From contig JACPMP010000086.1 in assembly GCA_016185915.1 (NCBI GenBank), positions 1-9,721 on the forward strand: a stretch of DNA of 9,721 nucleotides. The letters run 5' to 3'. Shown piece by piece: positions 1 through 6,689 of this stretch (the stretch's first letter is position 1; each line of letters starts with the position of its first letter). The position numbers and the translations under genes are program-made. This DNA is from Candidatus Woesearchaeota archaeon (GTDB taxonomy: Archaea; Nanobdellota; Nanobdellia; Woesearchaeales; GW2011-AR4). The notes beneath the pieces were generated by a model, which saw nothing but the letters and a program-made list of their open reading frames with translations, was not told the origin of the DNA and did no database searches.

Positions 1-35
1 AAGAAAAAATAGGAGTTAATATATTTTTCTGTTCA

Positions 36-50
36 CGGCAAATTTTGCCG
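36..50. repeat. Perfect 15-bp palindrome upstream of nadA
   Basis: CGGCAAA and TTTGCCG flank a single central T, giving a perfect 7+1+7 inverted repeat, notably GC-rich at its ends in an AT-rich leader. On the + strand it is followed by CCTTTTAT, so as RNA (6-bp stem, 3-nt loop) it could end the transcript of an upstream gene. A stop codon TAG at 10-12 after three Lys codons may be that gene's end. It lies about 45 bp upstream of the nadA TATA element, so an operator role is also possible. The sequence cannot separate these roles. Confidence 0.5.
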
Positions 51-90
51 CCTTTTATAGTAAATTGCAATCCTCTTGCCTATTTAACTA

Positions 91-103
91 AATATTTAAA
101 TAA
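91..103 (+). promoter_or_regulatory. TATA-box-like element of the nadACX operon
   Basis: The stretch AATATTTAAATAA is centred about 27 bp upstream of the nadA ATG at 125. This is the spacing at which archaeal TBP/TFB promoters start transcription at or just before the start codon. No Shine-Dalgarno is visible between it and the ATG, which supports a leaderless or nearly leaderless mRNA. Confidence 0.6.
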
Positions 104-124
104 GAAAATTTTTTATAATTCAAG

Positions 125-1072
125 ATGATGCAAGAACAAATAGCTCAGAGTATACTAGACAATAACGAGAAATTAATTGAACTTGTGCTTGAACTTAAAA
201 AGCAGAGGAATGCAGTGATACTTGTACATAACTACCAAAGGCCAGAGATGTACAGAATAGCAGACTATATCGGCGATTCCTTGGGATTATCTATAAAAGC
301 TGCTGAGACAGACGCTGATGTAATATTATTCTGCGGGGTAAAATTTATGGCGGAAACTGCAAAAATATTAAGCCCCAAAAAAACTGTACTTTTGCCCACA
401 TTAGACGCAGGCTGTTCATTGGCAGATATGGCTGCTACAGAAAGATTAAGGGATGTTAAAGAAAAATATCCTGATGCTGCAGTTGTAAGTTATGTTAATA
501 CAAATGCAGACATTAAAGCAATGTCGGATATTTGCTGCACTTCGGCAAATGCAGTTGAAATAGTGAATTCATTACCGAATAAAAAAGTCTTATTTCTGCC
601 AGACAAAAATTTAGGAAGATATGTGCAACAACATACAGACAAAGAGATTATTTTGTGGGATGGCTACTGCTTTGTTCATGATAAGTTAAATGCTAATATT
701 TTAATGGAGTATAAACAACGCTACCCAGATGCCAAAGTAATAGCCCATCCAGAATGCAAAGAAGAACTTTTAAAACTTTCTGACCATATTTGCGGAACCG
801 GAGGCATGGCAAAATTTGCAAAATCTGACGGTTCAAAAAATTTTATTATTGTAACAGAATGCGGGATGACTGAAAAGCTAAGGGAGGATGTGCCTGAAAA
901 AAACTTTTTGTCATTTTGCAATATCTGCCCTTATATGAAGTCAACAACGCTTCCTCTCGTTGTCAGATCACTAACCACCAACATGCACGAAATTAGTTTA
1001 CCAAAGCAGATTATTGTGAATGCACGTAAGGCCATTGACAGAATGCTAGAATTCTCAAAAAATGCTGGATAG
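125..1072 (+). CDS. nadA: Quinolinate synthase NadA
   Basis: Condenses iminoaspartate with dihydroxyacetone phosphate to quinolinate in cytosolic de novo NAD synthesis, using a [4Fe-4S] cluster. Visible family motifs in order are VHNYQ (34-38), GDSL (50-53), FCGVKFMAETAKIL (69-82), AGCSLADM around Cys97, VNTNA (124-128), CCTSANA (137-143), LPDKNLG (158-164), WDGYC around Cys182, AHPEC (207-211), TECGM (244-248) and NICPYM around Cys268. Cys97, Cys182 and Cys268 match the three cluster ligands of the family by position and context. At 315 aa it has the length of archaeal and Thermotoga-type NadA. Two ATGs stand in tandem; the first (125) is taken because it sits at the predicted leaderless start, though 128 is possible. 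It is the first gene of an operon, and nadC starts inside its 3' end. Confidence 0.97.
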   Translation: MMQEQIAQSILDNNEKLIELVLELKKQRNAVILVHNYQRPEMYRIADYIGDSLGLSIKAAETDADVILFCGVKFMAETAKILSPKKTVLLPTLDAGCSLADMAATERLRDVKEKYPDAAVVSYVNTNADIKAMSDICCTSANAVEIVNSLPNKKVLFLPDKNLGRYVQQHTDKEIILWDGYCFVHDKLNANILMEYKQRYPDAKVIAHPECKEELLKLSDHICGTGGMAKFAKSDGSKNFIIVTECGMTEKLREDVPEKNFLSFCNICPYMKSTTLPLVVRSLTTNMHEISLPKQIIVNARKAIDRMLEFSKNAG

Positions 1073-1973
1073 GAATAAGCTTATTTTAGAATTTTGGGAC
1101 AGAAGCAAAGAGCTAACTATAAAAAACAAAAAATACGGAAATTTTTCAACAAAATTTTTGTATTTTTTGCTGAAGCAGGACATTGGAAAAAGCGACATAA
1201 CGACAAATTCCCTTATCAGCAAAAATAAAAAAATTTTAGCAAATATTGTTGCAAAAGAAGAGGGCATTTTTGCCGGATTTGAGGAGTTCGCATTATTAAA
1301 TAAAGATTTAGAAATCAGGACACTTAAAAAGGATGGGGATGAAATAAAAAAAGGCGAGGTATTAGTAGAGCTCAATGGAAATGCAAAAAAAATTCTGGAA
1401 AGGGAAAGGGTGTCATTAAACATACTGCAAAGAATGAGTGGAATAGCTACATTGACTAATGAATTGGTTAAACTGTTAAATAAAAAAGTTAAGATTGTTG
1501 CAACGAGAAAAACTTTATGGGGGGAGATTGACAAAAAAGCTGTAAGTATTGGAGGCGGACTAACTCATAGGCTAAACTTGAATGACAGCATCTTAATCAA
1601 AGACAATCATCTAAAAATATTGCAGTGCAATATTGAAAAAGCATTGCATCTTGCAAAAAATAAAGCACGTTTTGTGGAAATTGAGGTAGAGAATAAAGAA
1701 CAAGCTTTAACTGCAGCTTTGACTATTAAAAAATTTAGCAACAATAAAAATATATTTGCAATAATGCTTGACAAAATAAATCCTAAAGAAATAAAAGGCA
1801 TCATAGAAGACTTTAAAAACCAGCATTTATATGAGCAAGTACTATTTGAGGCATCTGGAAACATAAGTCCCAATAATTTAATAGAGTATGCAGATTGCGG
1901 AGTTGATGTGATTTCTATGGGCTATATAACGAATTCCACTAAGGCCTTGGACATATCGCTGGAAATAAGATGA
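1062..1973 (+). CDS. nadC: Nicotinate-nucleotide pyrophosphorylase (carboxylating) NadC
   Basis: Quinolinate phosphoribosyltransferase: converts quinolinate and PRPP to nicotinate mononucleotide with loss of CO2, directly downstream of NadA in the pathway. Visible motifs are DIGKSDITT (40-48), GDEIKKGEVL (92-101), ERVSLNILQRMSGIAT (115-130), TRKT (148-151), GGGLTHRL (164-171), DSILIKDNHL (175-184), VEIEVEN (205-211), IMLDK (234-238), EASGNI (263-268) and GVDVISMGYIT (280-290). At 303 aa it is slightly longer than the usual 270-290. TRKT is followed by LWG instead of the common TPG, leading into DKKAV and GGG; I recall related NadC proteins with a WG...DKKAV stretch, so this is probably subfamily variation and not damage. 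The ATG lies inside nadA (11-bp overlap) with no obvious ribosome binding site, pointing to translational coupling. Confidence 0.96.
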   Translation: MLDRNKLILEFWDRSKELTIKNKKYGNFSTKFLYFLLKQDIGKSDITTNSLISKNKKILANIVAKEEGIFAGFEEFALLNKDLEIRTLKKDGDEIKKGEVLVELNGNAKKILERERVSLNILQRMSGIATLTNELVKLLNKKVKIVATRKTLWGEIDKKAVSIGGGLTHRLNLNDSILIKDNHLKILQCNIEKALHLAKNKARFVEIEVENKEQALTAALTIKKFSNNKNIFAIMLDKINPKEIKGIIEDFKNQHLYEQVLFEASGNISPNNLIEYADCGVDVISMGYITNSTKALDISLEIR

Positions 1974-2761
1974 AAGTTGGCGTAATTGGTTGCGGTTTTA
2001 TTGGAAATGAATTGTCAGTATTCATAGACAGAAATAAGGAGTTTAAATTAATTGGGTTAAATGACATAGATAAAGACAAATCTGATTTCTTGATTAAAAA
2101 GTTAAAAAATAATAATCCAAAATTCATGAGTTATAATGAGCTAATCAAAAAATCGGATTTGATAATTGAGTCAGCAAGCAAGGATGCTGTTGAAGAAATA
2201 CTTAAAAACAAAAATTTAGACGAAAATCACAAATATTTGCTGATAATGAGCACAGGAGGTTTAATTGATAATTTGGATTTATTGAAGCAAATCAAAAATT
2301 GCATAATCCATCTGCCATCTGGGGCAATAGCGGGATTAGACGCGATAAAAGCAGCATCTGGCAGAATAAAATATTTGGAACTAACAACAACAAAACCTAT
2401 TAAAGCACTTGAAAATTCACCGTATGTCACCAAAAATAAAATAAACTTAAAAAGATTAAAAACTCAAAAATTTATTTTTCAAGGCAATTTGAAAGATGCA
2501 ATTGAGGGGTTTCCTCAAAACATTAATGTAGCTGCAACATTATTTTTAGCTTCTAAGTTTGATGACATTAAAGTCAGCATTATTGCAGATCCGTTTACTA
2601 AATTAAATCGGCATGAAATTATTTGTCAGGGAGATTTTGGCAGAATCATGGCCATAACAGAAAATATGCCGAGCAAAAATCCAAAAACGAGTTACCTTGC
2701 TGTGTTAAGTGCTATAAACATATTAAAAAACTTGAAAAGTAATGTAAAAATTGGAAATTGA
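1970..2761 (+). CDS. nadX: L-aspartate dehydrogenase NadX
   Basis: NAD(P)-dependent oxidation of L-aspartate to iminoaspartate, the substrate of NadA; it replaces L-aspartate oxidase (NadB). The N-terminus is a Rossmann fold with GCGFIG (7-12). Later motifs typical of the family are ESAS (67-70), MSTGGL (93-98), LPSGAIAGLDAIKAA (115-129), TTKP (140-143), GFPQNINVAAT (180-190), ADPFTKLNRHEI (206-217, His215 being the likely catalytic histidine), GDFGRI (221-226) and MPSKNPKTS (233-241). The length of 263 aa matches known aspartate dehydrogenases. It overlaps the nadC stop by 4 bp (ATGA), so it is co-transcribed and probably translationally coupled. Its place completes the aspartate-to-NaMN route within one operon. 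Confidence 0.94.
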   Translation: MKVGVIGCGFIGNELSVFIDRNKEFKLIGLNDIDKDKSDFLIKKLKNNNPKFMSYNELIKKSDLIIESASKDAVEEILKNKNLDENHKYLLIMSTGGLIDNLDLLKQIKNCIIHLPSGAIAGLDAIKAASGRIKYLELTTTKPIKALENSPYVTKNKINLKRLKTQKFIFQGNLKDAIEGFPQNINVAATLFLASKFDDIKVSIIADPFTKLNRHEIICQGDFGRIMAITENMPSKNPKTSYLAVLSAINILKNLKSNVKIGN

Positions 2762-2763
2762 TT

Positions 2764-2793
2764 ATAAAAATTTTGGTCAAAGATAAAAATTTT
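2764..2793. repeat. Short direct repeat between nadX and topA
   Basis: ATAAAAATTTT occurs twice (2764-2774 and 2783-2793), 19 bp apart start to start, just after the nadX stop. It may mark the T-rich end of the nad transcript or flank the topA promoter. In DNA this AT-rich it may also be chance. Confidence 0.25.
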
Positions 2794-2812
2794 TACAGAT
2801 ATTTTCATAACT

Positions 2813-2823
2813 TTTTTATATAA
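2813..2823 (+). promoter_or_regulatory. TATA-box-like element of topA
   Basis: The stretch TTTTTATATAA is centred about 27 bp upstream of the topA ATG at 2845, again the leaderless archaeal spacing. No Shine-Dalgarno is visible before the ATG. It separates topA transcription from the nad operon upstream. Confidence 0.55.
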
Positions 2824-2844
2824 TCTGCTAAATTCTATTAAATT

Positions 2845-5061
2845 ATGTACGAGTTAATAATAACAGAGAAACCAAATGCTGCCAAGCGAATAGCAGAAGC
2901 CCTAGCAGATGGAAAATCGATTAAAGAGAGTTACCAGGGAGTTCCATATTACAAGTTAAGCCATGGCAAGAAAGACATTGTTGTAGCATGTGCAGTCGGA
3001 CATCTTTATGGGCTGGCAGAAAAAGTAAAGAAAGGGTGGATATTCCCTGTTTTTGACATAGAGTGGAAGCCAGTTTACGAATCTAATAAAAGCGCTGCTT
3101 TCTCTAAAAAATATTTGAATGCCATTAAAAAATTATGCAAAGGCGCTAATGAATTTACTGTTGCTACTGATTTTGATCAGGAAGGTTCCTTGATAGGAAG
3201 CAATATTATAAAATTTATTTGCAACCAAAAAGATGCCAACAGGATGAAGTTTTCTACTTTGACAAGAGATGAGTTAAGAGAATCTTATAAAAATAAAAGT
3301 AAGCGCCTAGATTGGGAGCAGATAGAGGCAGGGGAGACTCGCCACAGCTTGGACTGGTTCAATGGCGTGAACTATAGCCGTGCATTAACAGCAGCCATAA
3401 AAAGCGTTGGTGCATTTAAGATAATGTCAACTGGCAGAGTTCAAGGCCCTGCATTGAAAATCATTGTTGAGAGGGAAAAAGGGATTAAGGCATTTAAACC
3501 AATTCCATTCTGGCAAATACAACTCATCGGCGAATATAATAATCAAGGAATAACTGCATGGCATAATGAAGGCAAGTTCTGGGAAAAATCACAAGCCGAT
3601 AAAGTAATTGAAAAAACAAAAAATGCAAAAGAAGCAAAAATAGACAAGGTTGAGAGGAAGCAATTCAACCAAATGCCTCCATTCCCATTTGATTTGACCT
3701 CCTTGCAGGTAGAGGCCTACAGATGCTTTAATATTTCTCCAAAAGAAACTCTCGCGATAGCACAAGAGCTATACACGTCTAGTTTTATATCTTATCCAAG
3801 AACATCAAGCCAGCAACTGCCAGAGTCAATTGGCTATAAAAAGATTTTGTATGATATGGCAAAGCAGAAAAATTATTCTGAATTTGCGGAGGTTTTGTTG
3901 CAAAAAAAAGAACTTTCACCGAATAACGGCAAAAAAACAGATCCTGCGCATCCTGCCATATTTCCAACTGGAATCGCTCCAAAGGGCTTAAATGAAAGAG
4001 AAGCTAAAATCTATGATTTGGTTGTAAAGAGATTTCTTGCTACATTTGCAGAGCATGCTGTGAGAGAGACCATAATTGTAGACATCAATTGCAATGAGGA
4101 AATTTTTGCTGCAAAAGGAACAAGAACAATAGAAAAGGGCTGGCATGTATTTTATGCCCCTTATGTTCAGCTTGAAGAGATTGAACTTCCAAATGTAAAG
4201 GAAGATGATAAAATAGTAGTCAAGAAAATAGAGCTAATAAGCAAGGAAACACAGCCGCCAAAGAGATATACGCCAGCTTCTATAATTAAAGAGCTTGAAA
4301 AAAGGAATCTTGGAACAAAATCAACGAGGTCTGAGATTATAGATACATTATTTCAGCGAGGATATATTCAAGGAAAAGCAATAGAAGCGACTAACTTAGG
4401 CATTTCTACAATTGAAACTCTAGAAAAATATTGCCCTAAAATAATTGATGAGGAATTAACGCGACATTTTGAAATAGAGATGGAAAAAATAAGAGAAAAG
4501 CAGCAGAAAAAGGAAAAAATACTGGAAGATGCCAAAGATGCAATAACCAAAATAATTGTTGATTTCAAAAAGCATGAAAAGGATATTGGAGAAGACCTTT
4601 CAAAAGCAAATAGAACAACTCAAGATGAGATGGCGTTTTTAGGAAAATGTTCAGTGTGCAAGGAAGGAAGTTTAATGATAAGAAGAGGAAAATATGGAAG
4701 TTTTGTGGCATGCAATAAATACCCAGATTGCAAGACAATTTTTTCACTTCCTAAAAATGCGTTTATAAAATCTGCTAAGAAGGATTGCGAGGTTTGCGGC
4801 TTTCCTAAGGTTTTGGCAATAAAAAAAGCCAAGCAGCCATTGGAGTTCTGCTTAAATCCAAAATGCCCAAGCAAAAATGTTGAAGGAGAAGCTGGCAGGC
4901 AAGCAAAGGCAATCGCTAAAGGCGAAGTTAAAAGAAAATGTCCTTTATGCAAAGAAGGTGATATTGTATTGAGGAGCAGCATTTACGGCAAATTTTATGG
5001 CTGCAATAGGTATCCTAAGTGCAGATATACTGAAAAGCTGCAGAAAAATAATTCTGATTAG
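2845..5061 (+). CDS. topA: DNA topoisomerase I, type IA, archaeal form
   Basis: Relaxes negatively supercoiled DNA by transient single-strand cleavage. The N-terminal Toprim domain shows the catalytic Glu8 in ITEKP (6-10) and the metal-binding acidic triad Asp109, Asp111, Glu113 in ATDFDQEG (107-114); families usually have DYDREG, but the acidic residues are intact. STGRVQGPAL follows at 195-204. The catalytic tyrosine is Tyr317 in FISYPRTSSQ (314-323), and DPAHPAIFPTG (366-376) and the ASIIKELEKRNLGTKSTR helix region (478-495) complete the core. Three C-terminal zinc ribbons are visible: Cys602/605/623/629, Cys648/651/669/674 and Cys699/702/720/726. A charged, probably helical linker (about 545-580) joins core and fingers. 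The length of 738 aa is normal and all key residues are present. It has no reverse-gyrase helicase domain. It is convergent with the toxin-antitoxin island, whose debris starts 13 bp after its stop. Confidence 0.96.
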   Translation: MYELIITEKPNAAKRIAEALADGKSIKESYQGVPYYKLSHGKKDIVVACAVGHLYGLAEKVKKGWIFPVFDIEWKPVYESNKSAAFSKKYLNAIKKLCKGANEFTVATDFDQEGSLIGSNIIKFICNQKDANRMKFSTLTRDELRESYKNKSKRLDWEQIEAGETRHSLDWFNGVNYSRALTAAIKSVGAFKIMSTGRVQGPALKIIVEREKGIKAFKPIPFWQIQLIGEYNNQGITAWHNEGKFWEKSQADKVIEKTKNAKEAKIDKVERKQFNQMPPFPFDLTSLQVEAYRCFNISPKETLAIAQELYTSSFISYPRTSSQQLPESIGYKKILYDMAKQKNYSEFAEVLLQKKELSPNNGKKTDPAHPAIFPTGIAPKGLNEREAKIYDLVVKRFLATFAEHAVRETIIVDINCNEEIFAAKGTRTIEKGWHVFYAPYVQLEEIELPNVKEDDKIVVKKIELISKETQPPKRYTPASIIKELEKRNLGTKSTRSEIIDTLFQRGYIQGKAIEATNLGISTIETLEKYCPKIIDEELTRHFEIEMEKIREKQQKKEKILEDAKDAITKIIVDFKKHEKDIGEDLSKANRTTQDEMAFLGKCSVCKEGSLMIRRGKYGSFVACNKYPDCKTIFSLPKNAFIKSAKKDCEVCGFPKVLAIKKAKQPLEFCLNPKCPSKNVEGEAGRQAKAIAKGEVKRKCPLCKEGDIVLRSSIYGKFYGCNRYPKCRYTEKLQKNNSD

Positions 5062-5074
5062 CGGTTGTGAAACA

Positions 5075-5189
5075 TTAATTTTGAATTATTTTATATATTG
5101 CATCAATAATTTGATTTATTTTTTTATGTACTTAAATCAGAAAAAGGAAATGACATAACAACAACATCGCCTTTTACAAGTTTTTCCAT
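5075..5189 (-). pseudogene. Remnant of a MazF/PemK-family toxin
   Basis: From an ATG at 5189 the minus strand encodes MEKL followed by VKGDVVVMSFPFSDL, then ST and a stop at 5124-5126. The GD-V-...-PFSDL block is the N-terminal signature of MazF/PemK endoribonuclease toxins, normally about 100-120 aa and followed by an RPALV-type strand, which is missing. Past the stop, in another frame, the same strand encodes KINQIIDAIYKIIQN and a stop at 5075-5077; this resembles the C-terminal helix with which such toxins often end. The simplest reading is an internal deletion of some 80 codons with a frame change. The start lies inside the upstream antitoxin gene (16-bp overlap), as in intact modules. 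Identification of the N-terminal part is fairly firm; the C-terminal part is inference. Confidence 0.7.
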
Positions 5190-5302
5190 GCTTCCTCATC
5201 TTCCTTGCTGCTCCAATTTTTAGCCAAAGATTTTTCACTTGCTAAGGCGCAAAACATTTTTTCGTTTATTGGATTATTCTTCTTGGTTTTTATATTGTTC
5301 AT
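5174..5302 (-). CDS. Small antitoxin-like protein (partner of the decayed toxin)
   Basis: A 42-aa reading frame that starts at an ATG overlapping the vapC stop by 4 bp (ATGA). Its C-terminal half, SEKSLAKNWSSKEDEEAW followed by KNL, has the look I recall from the C-terminal toxin-binding tail of small antitoxins encoded just before PemK/MazF toxins (a SL-KDW-S-EDE-AW pattern). The N-terminal half is basic (IKTKKNN) and shows no clear DNA-binding fold, so the protein may be a naturally short tail-type antitoxin or one that has lost an AbrB-like domain. Its 3' end overlaps the toxin remnant. It has no premature stop, although its toxin is destroyed. It is probably translated from the vapBC mRNA by coupling. 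Family assignment is from pattern memory. Confidence 0.65.
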   Translation of the reverse strand: MNNIKTKKNNPINEKMFCALASEKSLAKNWSSKEDEEAWKNL

Positions 5303-5670
5303 TTGACAAACTCAACATTTGGAAAATTTTTAAATCCCTCATCACCAGTCAAAAACCTGATTTTATTTCTTCTCGCAAGAACGTAACCCAAGCAGTCCGT
5401 ATATGAAAATTTTTTATGCTTATTTTCTAGTTTAAATTTCATGGATTCTTCCACATCTTCAATAGTAGGATAAATTATAATTGGCCTAAGCAGTTCCAAA
5501 ACTTTATGCGCCTTATCTTCTCCTTGGTCTCGTAGTGTTATGTAATAAACTTCCATCAGATTATATAAAGTGGTGATGCCGCCATATTCAGAAAAATATA
5601 TTTTAAAGGAATCATTTCCATCTAAAAACTCCAATATAGCATAGCTATCATAGAATATCTTATTCGTCAT
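5299..5670 (-). CDS. vapC: VapC-type PIN-domain toxin
   Basis: Probable Mg2+-dependent ribonuclease toxin of a type II toxin-antitoxin pair. The 123-aa protein is a single PIN domain. The four conserved acidic residues are in place: Asp8 in FYDSYAILEFL (6-16), Glu40 in LMEVYY (38-43), Asp92 in SYTDCLGYVLA (89-99) and Asp110 in FLTGDEGF (106-113). The length is normal, and nothing suggests inactivation. The start ATG at 5670 lies inside vapB (11-bp overlap), the usual antitoxin-first order with translational coupling. Its stop overlaps the start of a second antitoxin-like gene. The cellular target (tRNA, rRNA or other) cannot be read from the sequence. Confidence 0.88.
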   Translation of the reverse strand: MTNKIFYDSYAILEFLDGNDSFKIYFSEYGGITTLYNLMEVYYITLRDQGEDKAHKVLELLRPIIIYPTIEDVEESMKFKLENKHKKFSYTDCLGYVLARRNKIRFLTGDEGFKNFPNVEFVK

Positions 5671-5872
5671 ATCCTTCCCTTATGTCCTTCATTAACTGCC
5701 TTGTTGATTTCTTAAACTTGCATAACCCAAATAATTGCATTAGGTCATTTTTCTTTTCAAGTTTTATAACTACTTCTTCATTCAGCCTGAAGTTTTCCTT
5801 TTTAACAAGCTCTTTTGGCACTAAAACTCCAAACGAATTGCCCCATTTCCTTAATTTTGATACTGTTTCCAT
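5660..5872 (-). CDS. vapB: VapB-type antitoxin, AbrB/MazE swapped-hairpin family
   Basis: A 70-aa antitoxin and DNA-binding autorepressor that neutralises the VapC encoded next to it. Residues about 5-45 show the AbrB/SpoVT pattern: RKWGNSFGVLVPKELVKKE (8-26) and then FRLNEEVVIKLEK. The C-terminal part, FKKSTRQLMKDIREGYDE (53-70), is the flexible charged tail that would wrap the toxin. It overlaps vapC by 11 bp. The ATG at 5872 lies about 28 bp from a TATA-like element, and a pair of related 8-bp half-sites sits exactly between TATA and start, suggesting autoregulation by the VapBC complex. Confidence 0.88.
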   Translation of the reverse strand: METVSKLRKWGNSFGVLVPKELVKKENFRLNEEVVIKLEKKNDLMQLFGLCKFKKSTRQLMKDIREGYDE

Positions 5873-5904
5873 GTTTAAACGTGGGTATAAACATATTTAT
5901 AAAA
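5873..5904 (-). promoter_or_regulatory. Promoter and candidate operator of the vapBC island
   Basis: On the minus strand, TTTTATAAA (5896-5904) forms a TATA-like element about 28 bp upstream of the vapB ATG. Between it and the ATG lie GTTTATAC (5885-5892) and the perfect palindrome GTTTAAAC (5873-5880), two near-identical 8-mers 12 bp apart. Such paired sites over a transcription start fit an autorepressor of the AbrB type. The operator role is inference from position. Confidence 0.5.
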
Positions 5905-5981
5905 GTTTCGGTTTTTGACACTTTGGTTATTGAGAGGTTGGATGAGAGGAGGAAAATGGTTGTGTAGGGATTGAAAAGATT

Positions 5982-6686
5982 TTATTTTTTCCCTTTAATA
6001 ATTTTCCAATATTTTTTTGATTTCTTTACAAAATTAGTTTCATTAAATATTTCTTTAGTCTTTTTAGGACCTACAAAAATAATTAATATCATCAGAATAA
6101 TTGAGGCTATAAATACATAAGCAATCTTATTAATTATAATTTCAATCATTTTTTCCCAAATTGTTTTAATAATTGGATCGTTAGTTGTTGTTGAAGTAGT
6201 TTCATTTTTAGGTGTTTGATTTTTATCTCCATCTATACTGTTTTTAGTAGGTGGTATTAAAGGAGGAGTTATTTCCTCTAAAAAAATTTTATCAGATACT
6301 ATAATTTGGGGTCTATATGAAATAACTTTAGAATCACATTCCACATTTGGGATATAGGTTATATTAGGTTTAAGATAGCTTCCAAAGGATATATAATTAT
6401 CGTTACACATAAGACTATTGTTTAATATATGACACCCAAATGGTGGGATATAATCTAATGTACTTCCATCATTTTTGTTATAAAGATAGAAATCTACTTT
6501 TATTATTTTACATTCAGTAAAGGTTATTTCCAATGGATAATCTTTTGTAATATTTATTATTCCACAAGTATCCATTCTTGCTTTTGCATCTTGAATTGTA
6601 AATGGACAATCTGAAGAAGCTAAAACAATATTCATAAAAAATTGAAAAACTCCAATCAAAAGAATTAATTTGAATAATTTATTCAT
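5982..6686 (-). CDS. Hypothetical secreted, C-terminally membrane-anchored protein
   Basis: I do not recognise this 234-aa protein. Residues 1-24 form a typical signal peptide (NKLFK, a hydrophobic run and a plausible cut after VLA). The outer domain, about 25-130, has six cysteines (27, 41, 59, 85, 94, 117), an even number that could form three disulfides. A Pro/Thr-rich linker follows (about 139-172). One membrane helix, about 187-206 (IAYVFIASIILMILIIFV), is followed by a Lys-rich tail (208-234), so the bulk is predicted to lie outside the cell with a short cytosolic tail. N-glycosylation sequons occur outside at Asn45, Asn108, Asn156 and Asn161. It starts 3 bp after the ispG stop and is probably co-transcribed, but nothing ties it functionally to isoprenoid synthesis. 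Its codons look more AT-rich than those of its neighbours. Confidence 0.75.
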   Translation of the reverse strand: MNKLFKLILLIGVFQFFMNIVLASSDCPFTIQDAKARMDTCGIINITKDYPLEITFTECKIIKVDFYLYNKNDGSTLDYIPPFGCHILNNSLMCNDNYISFGSYLKPNITYIPNVECDSKVISYRPQIIVSDKIFLEEITPPLIPPTKNSIDGDKNQTPKNETTSTTTNDPIIKTIWEKMIEIIINKIAYVFIASIILMILIIFVGPKKTKEIFNETNFVKKSKKYWKIIKGKK

Positions 6687-6689
6687 CTT

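Noticed and set aside
1055..1534. 159-codon minus-strand reading frame, hydrophobic and membrane-like
   Set aside because: It is antisense to nadC. The Leu/Phe/Ser-rich look arises from Lys/Glu/Asn-rich codons on the other strand.
4620..4982. 120-codon minus-strand reading frame inside topA
   Set aside because: It is antisense to the zinc-ribbon region of topA, whose cysteines are all conserved; the translation has no recognisable motif.
5682..5918. 78-codon + strand reading frame opposite vapB
   Set aside because: It lies antisense to a well-supported AbrB-type antitoxin, and its Phe/Ser-rich translation is what the reverse complement of Lys/Glu codons gives.
5917..5967. Short + strand frame DTLVIERLDERRKMVV before a stop, GC-richer than its surroundings
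   Set aside because: Only 16 codons, no start codon in frame and no family recognised. It could be a gene scrap but cannot be supported.
5960..5978. GGGATTGAAAAG, resembling the 3' end of archaeal CRISPR repeats
   Set aside because: It occurs once, with no second repeat, no spacers of regular length and no cas gene in the window.
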